A DNA stretch of 64,000 bases from JANQEU01 sp965242805 (GCA_965242805.1 CBDETD010000002.1:1116001-1180000); one strand, 5' to 3'. Positions 7,600-16,507 are shown, counted from the stretch's first letter. Translations and numbers: made by a program. The notes: a model not told the origin generated them from the sequence alone.

Positions 7600-8488
7600 T
7601 GTTTTAAAAATCAAGGGACTTACAAAGAAATTTGGTAGGATCACAGCCGTCAATGGATTGGATCTCACCATCGAAAAGGGGCAGGTCTATGGCATATTGG
7701 GGCCTAATGGAAGCGGAAAAACCACAACCCTTGGAATGTTATTGGATGTAATCTCCCCTACCAAGGGATCTTACGCATGGTTTGATGATATGCATCCAAC
7801 TTCAGCACGGAAGAAGGTGGGATCAATTCTTGAAACTCCCAGTTTTTATCCATATCTGACGGCAGTGCAGAACCTGAGAATTGCCAGTCACATTAAACAA
7901 GCTGATAAAAAAAGAATTGATATCGTCCTTGAGCATGTGAAACTGCACGAGAGGAAAAATGATAAGTTCAAGACATATAGCCTGGGGATGAAACAGAGAC
8001 TGGCGATTGCTTCTGCTCTCTTGTCCGATCCCCCTGTGATGATACTTGATGAACCAACAAATGGTCTCGATCCGGAGGGAATTGCAGAGGTACGGGATTT
8101 GATTCGTGATATTGCCAATCGGGGAAAAACCATTATTCTGGCAAGCCACCTTCTTGATGAGGTCCAGAAAGTATGCACGCATTTTTGTGTTCTAAAGAAT
8201 GGAGTCAAACTTCATGAGGGTCCCGTCCAGGACATTCTTGGCGAAACCAATGAAGTGGAGATCTCTGCAGAAAATATGACACTCTTAGACAAAAAACTTG
8301 AGGATTTCGGTGGAGTGATGTCCAAATACCAACAAAATGGAAGTATTTACGCTCAATTGAATGAGAATTTCTCCAGTTCAGATATCAATAAATATTGCTT
8401 TGAAAACGGTATCACACTTCGCAAGCTATTACCTAAATCAAAATCCCTGGAACAGGAATTTCTTAAAATATTGAAAGAGAATGACTAG
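7589..8488 (+). CDS. ABC transporter ATP-binding protein
   Basis: A 299-residue nucleotide-binding subunit. Walker A is GPNGSGKTTT (about residue 38), the signature motif is YSLGMKQRLA (about 130), Walker B with its catalytic Glu is VMILDEPTNGLDP (about 150), and the H-loop is ILASHLLDE (about 187). The roughly 80-residue C-terminal extension is typical of DrrA/CcmA-like ABC-2 exporters. Its start overlaps the preceding DUF4252 gene by 11 nt and its end overlaps the permease by 8 nt, so the pair makes one exporter. The cargo is unknown; BceA/bacitracin-like and lipid exporters share this look. Confidence 0.93.
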   Translation: MTTNVLKIKGLTKKFGRITAVNGLDLTIEKGQVYGILGPNGSGKTTTLGMLLDVISPTKGSYAWFDDMHPTSARKKVGSILETPSFYPYLTAVQNLRIASHIKQADKKRIDIVLEHVKLHERKNDKFKTYSLGMKQRLAIASALLSDPPVMILDEPTNGLDPEGIAEVRDLIRDIANRGKTIILASHLLDEVQKVCTHFCVLKNGVKLHEGPVQDILGETNEVEISAENMTLLDKKLEDFGGVMSKYQQNGSIYAQLNENFSSSDINKYCFENGITLRKLLPKSKSLEQEFLKILKEND

Positions 8489-9308
8489 AGCTTTTACACT
8501 TGAGTGGCTGAAACTCAAAAATTACAAGCTGTTTTGGATACTGTTAGGTATGTATATCCTCGCCTTACTGATTATATGCTCAATGGGCGTCTTCTTTTTG
8601 GAATGGTTAAAAAGCAAAGGGGCAGATTTTGATGGCATAGATCCTACCATCATCCCTATTTATGACTTTCCGGATATATGGCAGAATACAACCTACCTGG
8701 GCTCATTTCTAAAGATCTTATTGGCTTTCATTGTGATCATTTCGGTAAACAACGACTTGTCCTACAACACCATGCGACAAAATGTGATTGATGGAATCAG
8801 TAAACGAGAATTTGTGATCAGTAAATTTACTCTGATCCTATTCCTTGCATTTACAAGTGCGGTCACCCTATTTCTTGCCGGAATCGTAAATGGATCGATT
8901 TACTCACATGTTTGGGGAAGTAAATATATTTTCCAGGAGTTAGAGTTCATCGCAGCATATTTTTATGACATCGTTGTCTTTTGTTCCCTCGCTTTTCTTT
9001 TATCGTTGCTAATTAAAAAAGCCGGATTCGTAATTGTGGCGCTTGCCCTGTATGCACTAATGTTTGAGCCGATCGTTTCCGTCATACTGGAAAATGCTCC
9101 TTATTTCAGAGATGGTGTTTGGCCCAAAATCACTCCATTCTTCCCGATTCATGCGCTCAATGATTTGATACCTGTACCCTTCGGGAAATACATCTTCGTT
9201 GAGATTACAGATTATGTTCCATGGAAAGCGATTGCCATAAGTACAGGATGGTTATTCCTTTACATTTTCGCTATTTACAACCTTCTGACTCGCAGAGATC
9301 TTAAATAA
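8481..9308 (+). CDS. ABC-2-type permease
   Basis: A 275-residue integral membrane protein with about six hydrophobic segments (near residues 15-38, 62-86, 120-142, 155-178, 185-205 and 250-268) and the characteristic 'NDLSYNTMRQNVIDGISKREF' coupling segment that links ABC-2 permeases to their ATPase. It pairs with the ATP-binding subunit just upstream. It is the last gene of the ECF operon: the next gene begins 85 nt later. The transported substrate cannot be deduced. Confidence 0.88.
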   Translation: MTRAFTLEWLKLKNYKLFWILLGMYILALLIICSMGVFFLEWLKSKGADFDGIDPTIIPIYDFPDIWQNTTYLGSFLKILLAFIVIISVNNDLSYNTMRQNVIDGISKREFVISKFTLILFLAFTSAVTLFLAGIVNGSIYSHVWGSKYIFQELEFIAAYFYDIVVFCSLAFLLSLLIKKAGFVIVALALYALMFEPIVSVILENAPYFRDGVWPKITPFFPIHALNDLIPVPFGKYIFVEITDYVPWKAIAISTGWLFLYIFAIYNLLTRRDLK

Positions 9309-9393
9309 GCTCTGGCGAATGTCGATCCGGAACTGAAAAAGGCACCGACCCGTTATTGTTTGGTAAAACACCAGACTATAACTTGTGACATCT

Positions 9394-9837
9394 ATGACAA
9401 ATTCATTGGCCCATTTATTTAATAGAGATCTAAGCAGACTTAAAACAGAAATTGAATCCTTCAAAGACGAATCGAATTTGTGGAAAGTCAAGGAAGGAGT
9501 CATCAATTCTTGTGGTAACCTTTGCCTGCACATATGTGGTAATCTGCAGCATTTTATTGGGAAAGTCTTAGGAGAAACGGATTATGTACGGGACAGGGAT
9601 TCGGAATTCTCTAAAAAAAATGTACCTGAGCTCGATCTGATCATGGAAATTGAAAGAACGGAAATGGTGGTGGAATCGGTACTTTCAAACCTGGATCAAG
9701 GGGATCTCGAAAAGATGTACCCAGTTGATTTTCTGAAAAATGGTGCTACCACCGAAGAGGCATTAATACACCTATATGGTCACTTAAACTGGCATTTGGG
9801 CAATATTAATTACCTGAGGAGGATACTGGAGTCCTAG
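9394..9837 (+). CDS. DinB/DUF1572-like four-helix protein
   Basis: A 147-residue protein of the DinB/YfiT-like four-helix-bundle type, with possible metal-binding His residues in 'NLCLHICGNLQHFIGKVLG' and in the C-terminal LIHLYGHLNWHLGNINYLRR. Members are usually metal-dependent thiol transferases or hydrolases of unknown substrate. The ATG at 9394 is preferred to a GTG at 9385. The gene converges with the LysE-type exporter, sharing 4 nt at their ends. Confidence 0.72.
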   Translation: MTNSLAHLFNRDLSRLKTEIESFKDESNLWKVKEGVINSCGNLCLHICGNLQHFIGKVLGETDYVRDRDSEFSKKNVPELDLIMEIERTEMVVESVLSNLDQGDLEKMYPVDFLKNGATTEEALIHLYGHLNWHLGNINYLRRILES

Positions 9838-10475
9838 TCTTGGAAACTAGTGATCCAGTAGTTATCAATTAAGAAATAGACAATCCTCAGTCCAAATAAA
9901 ATCAAGATCGTTCCCACTATCCGATTGAATCTAAGAACAATTCTTGGAGTGATGAGAAACTTGAGTCGATGAGCAATAAATCCTTTCGAGAGATCGGTTG
10001 TCAAAATAGTGATCAATACACCAATAAAAAAGTATACCTGATCGTAGACAGCATAATTAAACCTGGCGGTGACCACTGAAATCAAACCAATCCAGAAAAC
10101 AACTACGAAAGGATTTAAACCATTCAAGAAAAATCCTTTTGCGAGGTATTTTAGAGTAGTAAAATGGCCATTGGTTATCGGCTTATTATGATAAATTCTC
10201 GGGGATTTCATCCATGAATAAACTCCATAGAAAATCAAAAGAATAGTACCAATAATTCCCATCCAGAGTCTTATTTCGGGATCCTCCAATAATTTGGCCA
10301 TCCCAAGTATCGACAGGGAGACATAGATCCAATCACTCAACGAAATACCAATAGCCATCAAAATTGCCGCCTTGAATCCATTTTGGATGCTGGTTTGGAT
10401 CAATGCAAAGAATCCTGGGCCCAGAGAGAATATGAAGATCAAGCCAAATAACAGGCCGTTCAATAATGGAGGCAT
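9834..10475 (-). CDS. LysE-family amino-acid exporter
   Basis: A 213-residue membrane protein with about six transmembrane helices. The N-terminal GLLFGLIFIFSLGPGFFALI holds the conserved G-P-G/G-P region of the LysE/RhtB family, which exports amino acids or other small molecules. Further helices are at about 35-58, 66-86, 115-140, 145-168 and 180-202, with NPFVVVFWIG in the middle (N-P motif). The start overlaps the stop of the upstream GH3 gene by one base (TAATG), so the two are translationally coupled. Substrate is unknown. Confidence 0.88.
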   Translation of the reverse strand: MPPLLNGLLFGLIFIFSLGPGFFALIQTSIQNGFKAAILMAIGISLSDWIYVSLSILGMAKLLEDPEIRLWMGIIGTILLIFYGVYSWMKSPRIYHNKPITNGHFTTLKYLAKGFFLNGLNPFVVVFWIGLISVVTARFNYAVYDQVYFFIGVLITILTTDLSKGFIAHRLKFLITPRIVLRFNRIVGTILILFGLRIVYFLIDNYWITSFQD

Positions 10476-12028
10476 TATACTACATTAAGATTTTGACTCT
10501 TAAGAAATGTCTTCCATTCATCGGCTTTTTCCCTTTTGAGTACTCTTGGAAATTTATTTTGGCCTCCAATCTTACCAATGGATCTCATCCAATCATAGAA
10601 AATTGAAGTTGGCAATATATGTAAAAAAATGTCTTTCAAAGCGTGTTGCCTTTCAACGGCATAATCATCATTCAGATTCTTGAGGTGTTTATCCAATACC
10701 TGAAGGACTTCCTGTTCACTGTGATTATCATCCGTACCAATGAACCATCGATGGGCAAATAGATTCCCTGAGGCTTCTCCTACAACAGTAAATTCGCGTA
10801 TGTCAATATTGAGATCCTCTTCCAACAGCTGGATAGCTCGGTTCATGTTGTCCACCGATAAATGCTCACCACAAAGGCTGAGAAAATGTTTGGTTCTCCC
10901 CGTGATCAATATTTCACAATCTTCTGTCGATGTAAACTTTACAACATCGCCAATCAAGTACCTCCACGAACCAGCATTTGTACTAATGACAATTGCATAC
11001 TCTATATCCACTTCCACTTCGTCGATCATTATGGTTCTGACATTCGGAACCAATTCTCCTTCCTCGCTGAAGTTCTTATTATTGAATGGAATGAATTCGT
11101 AGAATATCCCATTATTCAAAACCAGTTTCATCGGTTTCTTATCAGGAGCGTCCTGAAAGGCCAAAAATCCCTCTGAAGCAAGATAGGTCTCGACATAATA
11201 CATCTCCTTACCCAGTAATTTTTCGAATCCCTTTTTGTATGGATCGAATGGCACGCCTCCATGAACGAAAATCATGAGGTTTGGCCAAATGTCGTGTATG
11301 GTCTCTACCTTATAATGGTCAACGATCTTCTCCAACAGGATCTGTAACCATGCAGGCACACCTACGATCATTCCGATATCCCAATCTTTGGCTTTAAGAG
11401 TAATTTCATCCAATTTCTCAGACCACTGGGTTTTGGATATTTTTTTCCCTGGTTTATAATAGTGCTGAAACCAAAAAGGCAATTGAGATGTGGTGATCCC
11501 ACTAAGGTCCCCCTCAAAGTAATGGCCATTTTTCCTAAGATTAGTACTGCCTCCCAACATTAAAATTCCCTTTGTGAACATCTGATGGGGAAGATTGTAC
11601 TTGGAAAGTGTCATCATTTGACGAACAGAGGTCTTACGAATCGATTTCAGCATTTCCCTGGTGACAGGTATATGTTTACTCGACGCACCAGAGGTACCTG
11701 AACTCAATGCGAAGTACTTTACTCTTCCCGGCCAACAAATGTTGGGCTTTCCTTCAAGAGCCATCTTCCACCATTGAGAAAAAATGCTATCATAATCATA
11801 CAAGGGAACCTCGTCAACATATATGTGATAGAACTCCTTAATTTCCGGGGATTTAAAAGTTTTTAAAACTTTTACGAAGTTATGGTGCCTCCCAAATTCC
11901 GTTGTCTGACAATGAATGAGTAGCTTTTTTAGCTCTTGTTTTTGCAGTTCAACAGGTGATGTATAGAGTTGTTCAAAACTTTCCCTGAGCGTAATTCCTT
12001 TTTTGAGTAATGTACCTAATATTGCCAT
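10475..12028 (-). CDS. GH3-family adenylate-forming/acyl-amido synthetase-like protein
   Basis: A 517-residue member of the GH3 family, related to plant enzymes that adenylate a carboxylate and conjugate it to an amino acid. ATP-binding motif I is visible as FALSSGTSGASSKHIPVT (about residue 110), motif II as VETYLASEGFLAF (about 280), and motif III as YRYLIGDVVKFTS-like WRYLIGDVVKF (about 360). The C-terminal lobe ends with GGQNKFPRVL. Bacterial members are common in Bacteroidota and have no established substrate. It lies directly before and overlaps the LysE-type exporter gene, which may export a product or relieve substrate build-up; that link is inference. Confidence 0.88.
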   Translation of the reverse strand: MAILGTLLKKGITLRESFEQLYTSPVELQKQELKKLLIHCQTTEFGRHHNFVKVLKTFKSPEIKEFYHIYVDEVPLYDYDSIFSQWWKMALEGKPNICWPGRVKYFALSSGTSGASSKHIPVTREMLKSIRKTSVRQMMTLSKYNLPHQMFTKGILMLGGSTNLRKNGHYFEGDLSGITTSQLPFWFQHYYKPGKKISKTQWSEKLDEITLKAKDWDIGMIVGVPAWLQILLEKIVDHYKVETIHDIWPNLMIFVHGGVPFDPYKKGFEKLLGKEMYYVETYLASEGFLAFQDAPDKKPMKLVLNNGIFYEFIPFNNKNFSEEGELVPNVRTIMIDEVEVDIEYAIVISTNAGSWRYLIGDVVKFTSTEDCEILITGRTKHFLSLCGEHLSVDNMNRAIQLLEEDLNIDIREFTVVGEASGNLFAHRWFIGTDDNHSEQEVLQVLDKHLKNLNDDYAVERQHALKDIFLHILPTSIFYDWMRSIGKIGGQNKFPRVLKREKADEWKTFLKSQNLNVV

Positions 12029-12036
12029 CCGGACTC

Positions 12037-12055
12037 AATTGGGGCCAACCCAATT
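12037..12055. promoter_or_regulatory. Inverted repeat between gh3 and yggS
   Basis: A perfect 7-bp inverted repeat, AATTGGG and CCCAATT, separated by 5 nt. It lies 8 nt upstream of the GH3 start codon in the 66-nt divergent region before the yggS homologue. It could be an operator or a hairpin over the GH3 leader; no direct evidence decides this. Confidence 0.35.
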
Positions 12056-12094
12056 AATGAGGCCACAAATTTATAGCATTAACAGTCAATCTGA

Positions 12095-12766
12095 ATGGGA
12101 AAAATTACGGAAGTGATAAAAGGATATTGGGAAGAATGTAAGCCATTCAATGCCGAACTGGTGGCTATCTCAAAGACTAAACCCCTGGAAGATATTCTTG
12201 AAGCTTTTGAATTCGGACAAAGGCACTTCGGCGAAAATAAAGTTCAGGAATTGGTAGAAAAGCAACCTAAACTACCTGAAGAAATTAAGTGGCATTTTGT
12301 AGGTCATCTTCAAACAAACAAAGTCAAGTACTTAGCTCCATTTGTACATCTGATCCACGGTGTTGACAGTCTGAAAGTTCTGAAAGAAATAAACAAACAG
12401 GCCTTAAAGAGTAATCGGATCATACCTGTTCTCCTTCAAATGCATATCGCAAAAGAATCCACAAAGTTTGGCCTGAATGAAACTGAGCTGGATGACATTT
12501 TGAGGTCCGATCAATTAAGCGAGTATAAAAATATTAGTATTGAAGGGTTAATGGGAATGGCTACGTTCACTAACGACGAGAAGATTGTCGATTCTGAATT
12601 TTCATACTTGCATTCGCAGTTTGAACGGATTAAGAGGGAATATGAGATGGACAACCTTAGAATGAAACACCTTTCTATGGGTATGACAAACGATTACAAA
12701 ATCGCTCTCCGTAATGGAGCCACTCTTATTCGGATTGGATCTGCAATATTTGGAGCCAGAAACTAG
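12095..12766 (+). CDS. yggS: YggS-family pyridoxal phosphate homeostasis protein
   Basis: A 223-residue single-domain PLP-binding protein with the alanine-racemase-like barrel. The PLP lysine is Lys27 in LVAISKTKP; RHFGENKVQE (about 50), HFVGHLQTNK (about 68), LLQMHIAKESTKFG (about 114), IEGLMGMAT (about 148) and LSMGMTNDY (about 190) are the other conserved patches, the last carrying the phosphate-binding loop. Family members have no clear enzymatic activity and buffer cellular PLP, affecting amino-acid pools. The length matches the family. It is convergent with the DUF1573 gene with a 1-nt gap. Confidence 0.93.
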   Translation: MGKITEVIKGYWEECKPFNAELVAISKTKPLEDILEAFEFGQRHFGENKVQELVEKQPKLPEEIKWHFVGHLQTNKVKYLAPFVHLIHGVDSLKVLKEINKQALKSNRIIPVLLQMHIAKESTKFGLNETELDDILRSDQLSEYKNISIEGLMGMATFTNDEKIVDSEFSYLHSQFERIKREYEMDNLRMKHLSMGMTNDYKIALRNGATLIRIGSAIFGARN

Positions 12767-12767
12767 A

Positions 12768-13187
12768 TCATCCTTCCTTCTGGGGAAGCATTACATTGGT
12801 TTTGATCATAATGCGCTCTCTCTGATTAATTGCATTTGAGAGAATAGTTACGACCTTATTCTGAACACCAATTTTGCCCCTACTGTTAAATTGAACCGTC
12901 ATTTCAGCCGACTCGCCCGGAGGGATGGGTTCCCTTGGCCAGGAAGGAGCGGTACATCCGCAAGTAGTCCTGACATCACTAAGAATAAGAGGTTCGTTTC
13001 CGGTATTTTCGAAGGTAAATACATGTTTTACAATATCTCCCTGAGTTATTTCACCAAAATCAAAGGAAGCTTCACTGAACATGATCTTTGGCCCATTTTG
13101 AGGTTCTTCAAAAACAGGTGCATCCTGAGATAGCACCGCGAATCCCAGAAGTAGAAAAAAACCCAGATTTATTGCCTTTTTTAACAT
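12768..13187 (-). CDS. DUF1573 secreted protein (ASH-like Ig fold)
   Basis: A 139-residue protein with a signal peptide (MLKKAINLGFFLLLGFAVLSQ) and one DUF1573 domain: FDFGEITQGDIVKHVFTFENTGNEPLI, then VRTTCGCTAPSW with the conserved CGC, and ESAEMTVQFNSRGKIG. The domain is an immunoglobulin-like fold widespread in Bacteroidota envelope proteins. The ATG at 13187 is chosen; it gives a proper signal peptide and is preceded by an AAAGGTG ribosome-binding-like sequence, while the longer frame begins at a TTG. Confidence 0.88.
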   Translation of the reverse strand: MLKKAINLGFFLLLGFAVLSQDAPVFEEPQNGPKIMFSEASFDFGEITQGDIVKHVFTFENTGNEPLILSDVRTTCGCTAPSWPREPIPPGESAEMTVQFNSRGKIGVQNKVVTILSNAINQRERIMIKTNVMLPQKEG

Positions 13188-13214
13188 CACCTTTATGATT
13201 TTTATTGATAACGA

Positions 13215-13222
13215 CAAATTTA
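13215..13222 (-). promoter_or_regulatory. Possible -7 promoter element for the DUF1573 gene
   Basis: On the minus strand this reads TAAATTTG, which matches the Bacteroidota -7 consensus TAnnTTTG. It sits 27 nt before the DUF1573 ATG. I do not see a convincing -33 TTTG at the usual spacing. Confidence 0.35.
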
Positions 13223-13241
13223 CACTATTCGTTTCTTTCTA

Positions 13242-13739
13242 ATGCCAATTGAAAAAAATGAAAATATTGCTAGCTCAAAACATACCCGAACCAGGGTTTG
13301 TGGTCTTTTGGTAAAAGATGAGTCCCTTTTATTGCTGAAGCACACTGGACTTGGTCCAAATGGTTTTATTTGGTCCCCTCCGGGAGGTGGGGTGGAGTTC
13401 GGGGAGACTGTAGAGGAAGCATTGGTACGTGAGTTCATGGAAGAAACTTCAATTGAAGTGGAGATTGCCGAATTTTTATTCGTAAATGAATACATCGACA
13501 AACGCTTCCATGCAGTCGAGCTTTTCTTTTCTGTATTGTACAAAAGCGGTCATTTGAAGCTTGGATTGGATCCGGAGATGAGGCCAGGTGAACAAATTCT
13601 AAACGAAGCCAAATTCCATTCTTGGGAGGAAATTGAAAATATTCCAGCGTACAATATTCATAACGCCTTCAGATTTTGTGATAATCCAATCGATATAGTG
13701 AACTTAAAAGGGTTTTATAAATTCCATAATTTTGATTAA
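13242..13739 (+). CDS. Nudix hydrolase
   Basis: A 165-residue Nudix protein. The Nudix box is clear at about residues 46-68: PGGGVEFGETVEEALVREF followed by MEETSIEV, matching G-x5-E-x7-R-E-U-x-E-E-x-G-U except that Gly near the end is replaced by Ser (EETSIEV). The catalytic Glu residues of REFMEE are intact. Members hydrolyse nucleoside diphosphates linked to other groups; the substrate is unknown. It is divergent from DUF1573 and transcribed alone or with the next gene, 55 nt on. Confidence 0.9.
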   Translation: MPIEKNENIASSKHTRTRVCGLLVKDESLLLLKHTGLGPNGFIWSPPGGGVEFGETVEEALVREFMEETSIEVEIAEFLFVNEYIDKRFHAVELFFSVLYKSGHLKLGLDPEMRPGEQILNEAKFHSWEEIENIPAYNIHNAFRFCDNPIDIVNLKGFYKFHNFD

Positions 13740-13794
13740 CCAGAGGTTGATTTCTAAGCGTTAAAATCATTATTATTGCAAAAAATCACGATAA

Positions 13795-14385
13795 ATGCAG
13801 ACGACAAAAATCCTAACCATCGTTTTTGCTATAACATCAATAGCATTGGCTTATTTTTTATACTACTCAATCAACAGTAGTATACAGGAAACAAAAAGAA
13901 TAGCCAGAATTGAAGGAATGATAATCGATAAGCTCATTCAGGTCCGAGAGGCCCAGTTGGCTTTTAAAGCAGTCAATGGAACCTACACAAGTGATTGGGA
14001 TAAATTGATTGCATTCGTGGACACCGGGTCATTCTATATCGTGGAGAAGACAGAAACCATTATAACACTGGATTATGGTGCAGATAGCACGTACATCGAA
14101 GTTGACACGCTTGGAACAGTATTAGTCAGAGATTCAGTATTCAGTAAATACCCTGGTTTCACTGTTCAGTCCCTGGCTTATGTTCCAGGTGTTGAACCGG
14201 ATACGACAAGATTTTTGATGTGGGCGGATAAAATTCCTAAGTCAGGATTGATGGTAGACGCTGTTGAGGTCTGGAACCCCTCACCGGTTGACCCAAATCG
14301 TGATGAAGAAAGTGAATTCAACACAAGGAAACCGCTAAGATTCGGATCCAGGACAAGTATTACAACTGCTGGTAACTGGGAGTAA
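13795..14385 (+). CDS. Membrane-anchored protein with pilin-like region, unknown function
   Basis: A 196-residue protein with one N-terminal transmembrane helix (about residues 5-25) followed by a long helix (SIQETKRIARIEGMIIDKL, then VREAQLAFKAVNGTYTSDWD) that resembles the stalk of pseudopilins, where the 'ayka.nG.Yp.dwdkL' pattern is common. The rest is beta-rich and acidic, with no Cys pair. No prepilin peptidase site is evident, so pilin function is only a resemblance. It is 6 nt upstream of the DUF3822 gene and likely cotranscribed with it and coaD. Confidence 0.55.
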   Translation: MQTTKILTIVFAITSIALAYFLYYSINSSIQETKRIARIEGMIIDKLIQVREAQLAFKAVNGTYTSDWDKLIAFVDTGSFYIVEKTETIITLDYGADSTYIEVDTLGTVLVRDSVFSKYPGFTVQSLAYVPGVEPDTTRFLMWADKIPKSGLMVDAVEVWNPSPVDPNRDEESEFNTRKPLRFGSRTSITTAGNWE

Positions 14386-14391
14386 CTTTAA

Positions 14392-15279
14392 ATGTCAGTA
14401 CAGGCCGCAGAAAAAGGATATCGTCAAATACGATCCTTAAAGGATGATAAGTTTGATGTCGATGACATCCAAAACTATTCTCTTTCTCTGCTTGTTGGAA
14501 TTCGTGATTTCCAAATATGTGTTGTCGACTCCGACAATAGGGTACTTTTCGTAGAAGACGTTCGCCTCGAACAAGTAAAGACAATAAATACCAGGATTAA
14601 AGTCCTTCAGGACGTCTTCGATGATCATCATTTTTTGAAGGCCGGTTTTTGGAAAAAAGTCAGACTAGTATTAAAAACTCATAAATTCACCCTGGTACCT
14701 GACTCTCATTTTATTGCTGAAGCAAAAGGAGATTACCTGGCGGTGGGTAGTGAGATTCGAACTAAAATTGAAGATGTCTTCAGTTTTAATCAGGATCTTT
14801 CAGGAGTTCATAATGTTTTTGCCGGAGATAAAAGGTTGATCGCTTGGGTCAAATCCGTTTATAAAAACAAAGATGTCGAAATATTACACCAGGGTACACC
14901 TTTCATAGAGGGTCTCCTTAATGCTGATATCGTTACCGCTGAGAAAGCGATGTACTGCCTTGTAGATCGTGGGATATTGCATGTTGTGGTCGGAGAGAAT
15001 AAAGGATTGATTTATTACAATCAATTTGCAGCCAGGAAGAGTGAGGATTTTCTTAAGTACATAATGCTTGTATTCAAAGAGCTTGGGCTAAAACAAAAAG
15101 TTACTCCAGTGATTTTCTGGGGGATCATTAAAGACACATCCCCGCACCTTGAATTACTCAAAAAATACATTCGAAACATTTCTCTGGGAACAAGACCTTC
15201 AAATATCTCTTTCGGGATTCAGTTCAATAATATACCAGAGCATCTTTACTTCGACCTTTTCAACATTCATCTTTGCTAA
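14392..15279 (+). CDS. DUF3822-family protein
   Basis: A 295-residue protein of a Bacteroidota family with an actin-like ATPase-type fold by family description, commonly encoded directly upstream of coaD, as here. Visible landmarks are the N-terminal LSLLVGIRDFQICVVDSDNR, the central VKSVYKNKDVEILHQGTP and the paired 'GDKRLI...GLIYYNQFA' strands. No phosphate-binding motif is obvious. The stop overlaps a TTG in the coaD region; the CoaD ATG is 2 nt downstream. Function is unknown; the family call rests on context as much as on sequence. Confidence 0.7.
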   Translation: MSVQAAEKGYRQIRSLKDDKFDVDDIQNYSLSLLVGIRDFQICVVDSDNRVLFVEDVRLEQVKTINTRIKVLQDVFDDHHFLKAGFWKKVRLVLKTHKFTLVPDSHFIAEAKGDYLAVGSEIRTKIEDVFSFNQDLSGVHNVFAGDKRLIAWVKSVYKNKDVEILHQGTPFIEGLLNADIVTAEKAMYCLVDRGILHVVVGENKGLIYYNQFAARKSEDFLKYIMLVFKELGLKQKVTPVIFWGIIKDTSPHLELLKKYIRNISLGTRPSNISFGIQFNNIPEHLYFDLFNIHLC

Positions 15280-15281
15280 AG

Positions 15282-15734
15282 ATGTCAAGGGTGGCAATAT
15301 TCCCGGGATCCTTTGATCCTTTCACAAAAGGGCATCATGATATAGTGATCCGGTCACTTAGTATGTTCGATAAGGTAGTGATTGCTTTGGGGCATAATAC
15401 CAAGAAGAAAAGGTACTTCGATACTGAACAAATGGTGAGCTGTATCGAAGAAGCTTTTGTCGGTAATGACCGCGTTGAAGTTATTGTTTACAATGAACTA
15501 ACAGCAAATCTTGCTAAGAAATACGATGCAAAGTATGTTGTGAGGGGTTTGAGGAATACAACTGACTTTGAATACGAAAATTCGATCTCTCAAATCAACA
15601 AGTCTTTAAATCCTGAATTGGAGACAGTGTTTCTTATTACTTCTCCAGACCTGGCACCGATCAGTTCTTCGATAATTAGAGAAGTTCATCGGTATGGTGG
15701 TGATGTATCGGAGTTTTTACCCTACAAACTCTAG
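15282..15734 (+). CDS. coaD: Phosphopantetheine adenylyltransferase
   Basis: A 150-residue cytidylyltransferase-like enzyme that transfers AMP from ATP to 4'-phosphopantetheine, the penultimate step of coenzyme A synthesis. The nucleotide-binding T/HxGH motif is in FPGSFDPFTKGHHDIV (residues 6-21), the substrate loop in VVRGLRNTTDFEYE (about 87-100), and the C-terminal ISSSIIREV (about 127-135) holds the family S-S-x-x-x-R motif. Length is typical. The ATG at 15282 follows the DUF3822 stop by 2 nt; a TTG at 15273 is less likely. It converges with the Nudix gene, sharing 4 nt. Confidence 0.95.
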   Translation: MSRVAIFPGSFDPFTKGHHDIVIRSLSMFDKVVIALGHNTKKKRYFDTEQMVSCIEEAFVGNDRVEVIVYNELTANLAKKYDAKYVVRGLRNTTDFEYENSISQINKSLNPELETVFLITSPDLAPISSSIIREVHRYGGDVSEFLPYKL

Positions 15735-16417
15735 ACTTCGCTCCTTACCTTCAATTTTCTGTGATACTCTTGCATAACTGCTCGAATAGATCGATACGAA
15801 TCATATAAAGAAGCACGGACCTCAGTTAGAGTCATCCATTTCACATCTTCAATACCCTCCTTCTTTTGAGGTTTCATCTTAGAATCATTTAAACAGCTCA
15901 TGGCATACCAGTGGGTTTTCTTCAGAACATATCTATTGTTTCTAATGTAAGTATGCCATGTATGACCAATCTTATATAATATTTCCACTTTTACCCCCGT
16001 CTCCTCCTGAACTTCCCTAATAGCACAACCCCTTCTTTTTTCGTTCTTATCCAGTTTGCCTTTTGGAATATCCCACCTGTTTTGACGATAGATCAGCAGG
16101 TTTTTGCCATCCTTTTCAACGACACCACCCGCCGCTTCTACTACCTTAAATTTGGATTTGATGTAGTCCATCATTTCCTGTTTTTGGTCACTGGTAAACG
16201 TGATGGAAGCAACATTCTTGAATTTCTTTTCGGTCATCAATTCCAACAATTCCTCAACCTTATCCGGATTTGCATTGATAATCAGGACATCATCCAATAG
16301 TTTTTTTGGAACGATCTTTTGTTTAGTGCCGTCGATTATTAGGTCATATTGTTGTCCATCTTCCATCTTCGAAGTGTTGATAAGGAAGACTGGGATATCG
16401 TTTATGAAGATTTTCAA
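15731..16417 (-). CDS. Nudix hydrolase with N-terminal extension
   Basis: A 228-residue protein if translation begins at the TTG at 16417 (MKIFINDIPVFLI). An N-terminal half of about 100 residues (KLLDDVLIINANPDKVEELL and so on) precedes a Nudix domain whose box reads GKLDKNEKRRGCAIREVQEE then TGVKVE, with catalytic REVQEE intact. It resembles Bacteroidota Nudix proteins located near pyrE; a phosphohistidine or diadenosine-type substrate cannot be decided. The frame stays open to another TTG at 16477, so the start is uncertain. It is divergent from pyrE. Confidence 0.85.
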   Translation of the reverse strand: MKIFINDIPVFLINTSKMEDGQQYDLIIDGTKQKIVPKKLLDDVLIINANPDKVEELLELMTEKKFKNVASITFTSDQKQEMMDYIKSKFKVVEAAGGVVEKDGKNLLIYRQNRWDIPKGKLDKNEKRRGCAIREVQEETGVKVEILYKIGHTWHTYIRNNRYVLKKTHWYAMSCLNDSKMKPQKKEGIEDVKWMTLTEVRASLYDSYRSIRAVMQEYHRKLKVRSEV

Positions 16418-16507
16418 AAATAAAATTTCATAATTAGGATGTAATAATGCACGGATGCAAACAAATTTGCAACCCAAACATCTTAAAATTATTGTTAAAT
16501 ATTTTCT

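Noticed and set aside
9309..9393. Promoter before the DinB-like gene
   Set aside because: TTTG and TATAACTTG are present but spacing and the -7 match are poor, so I did not list it.
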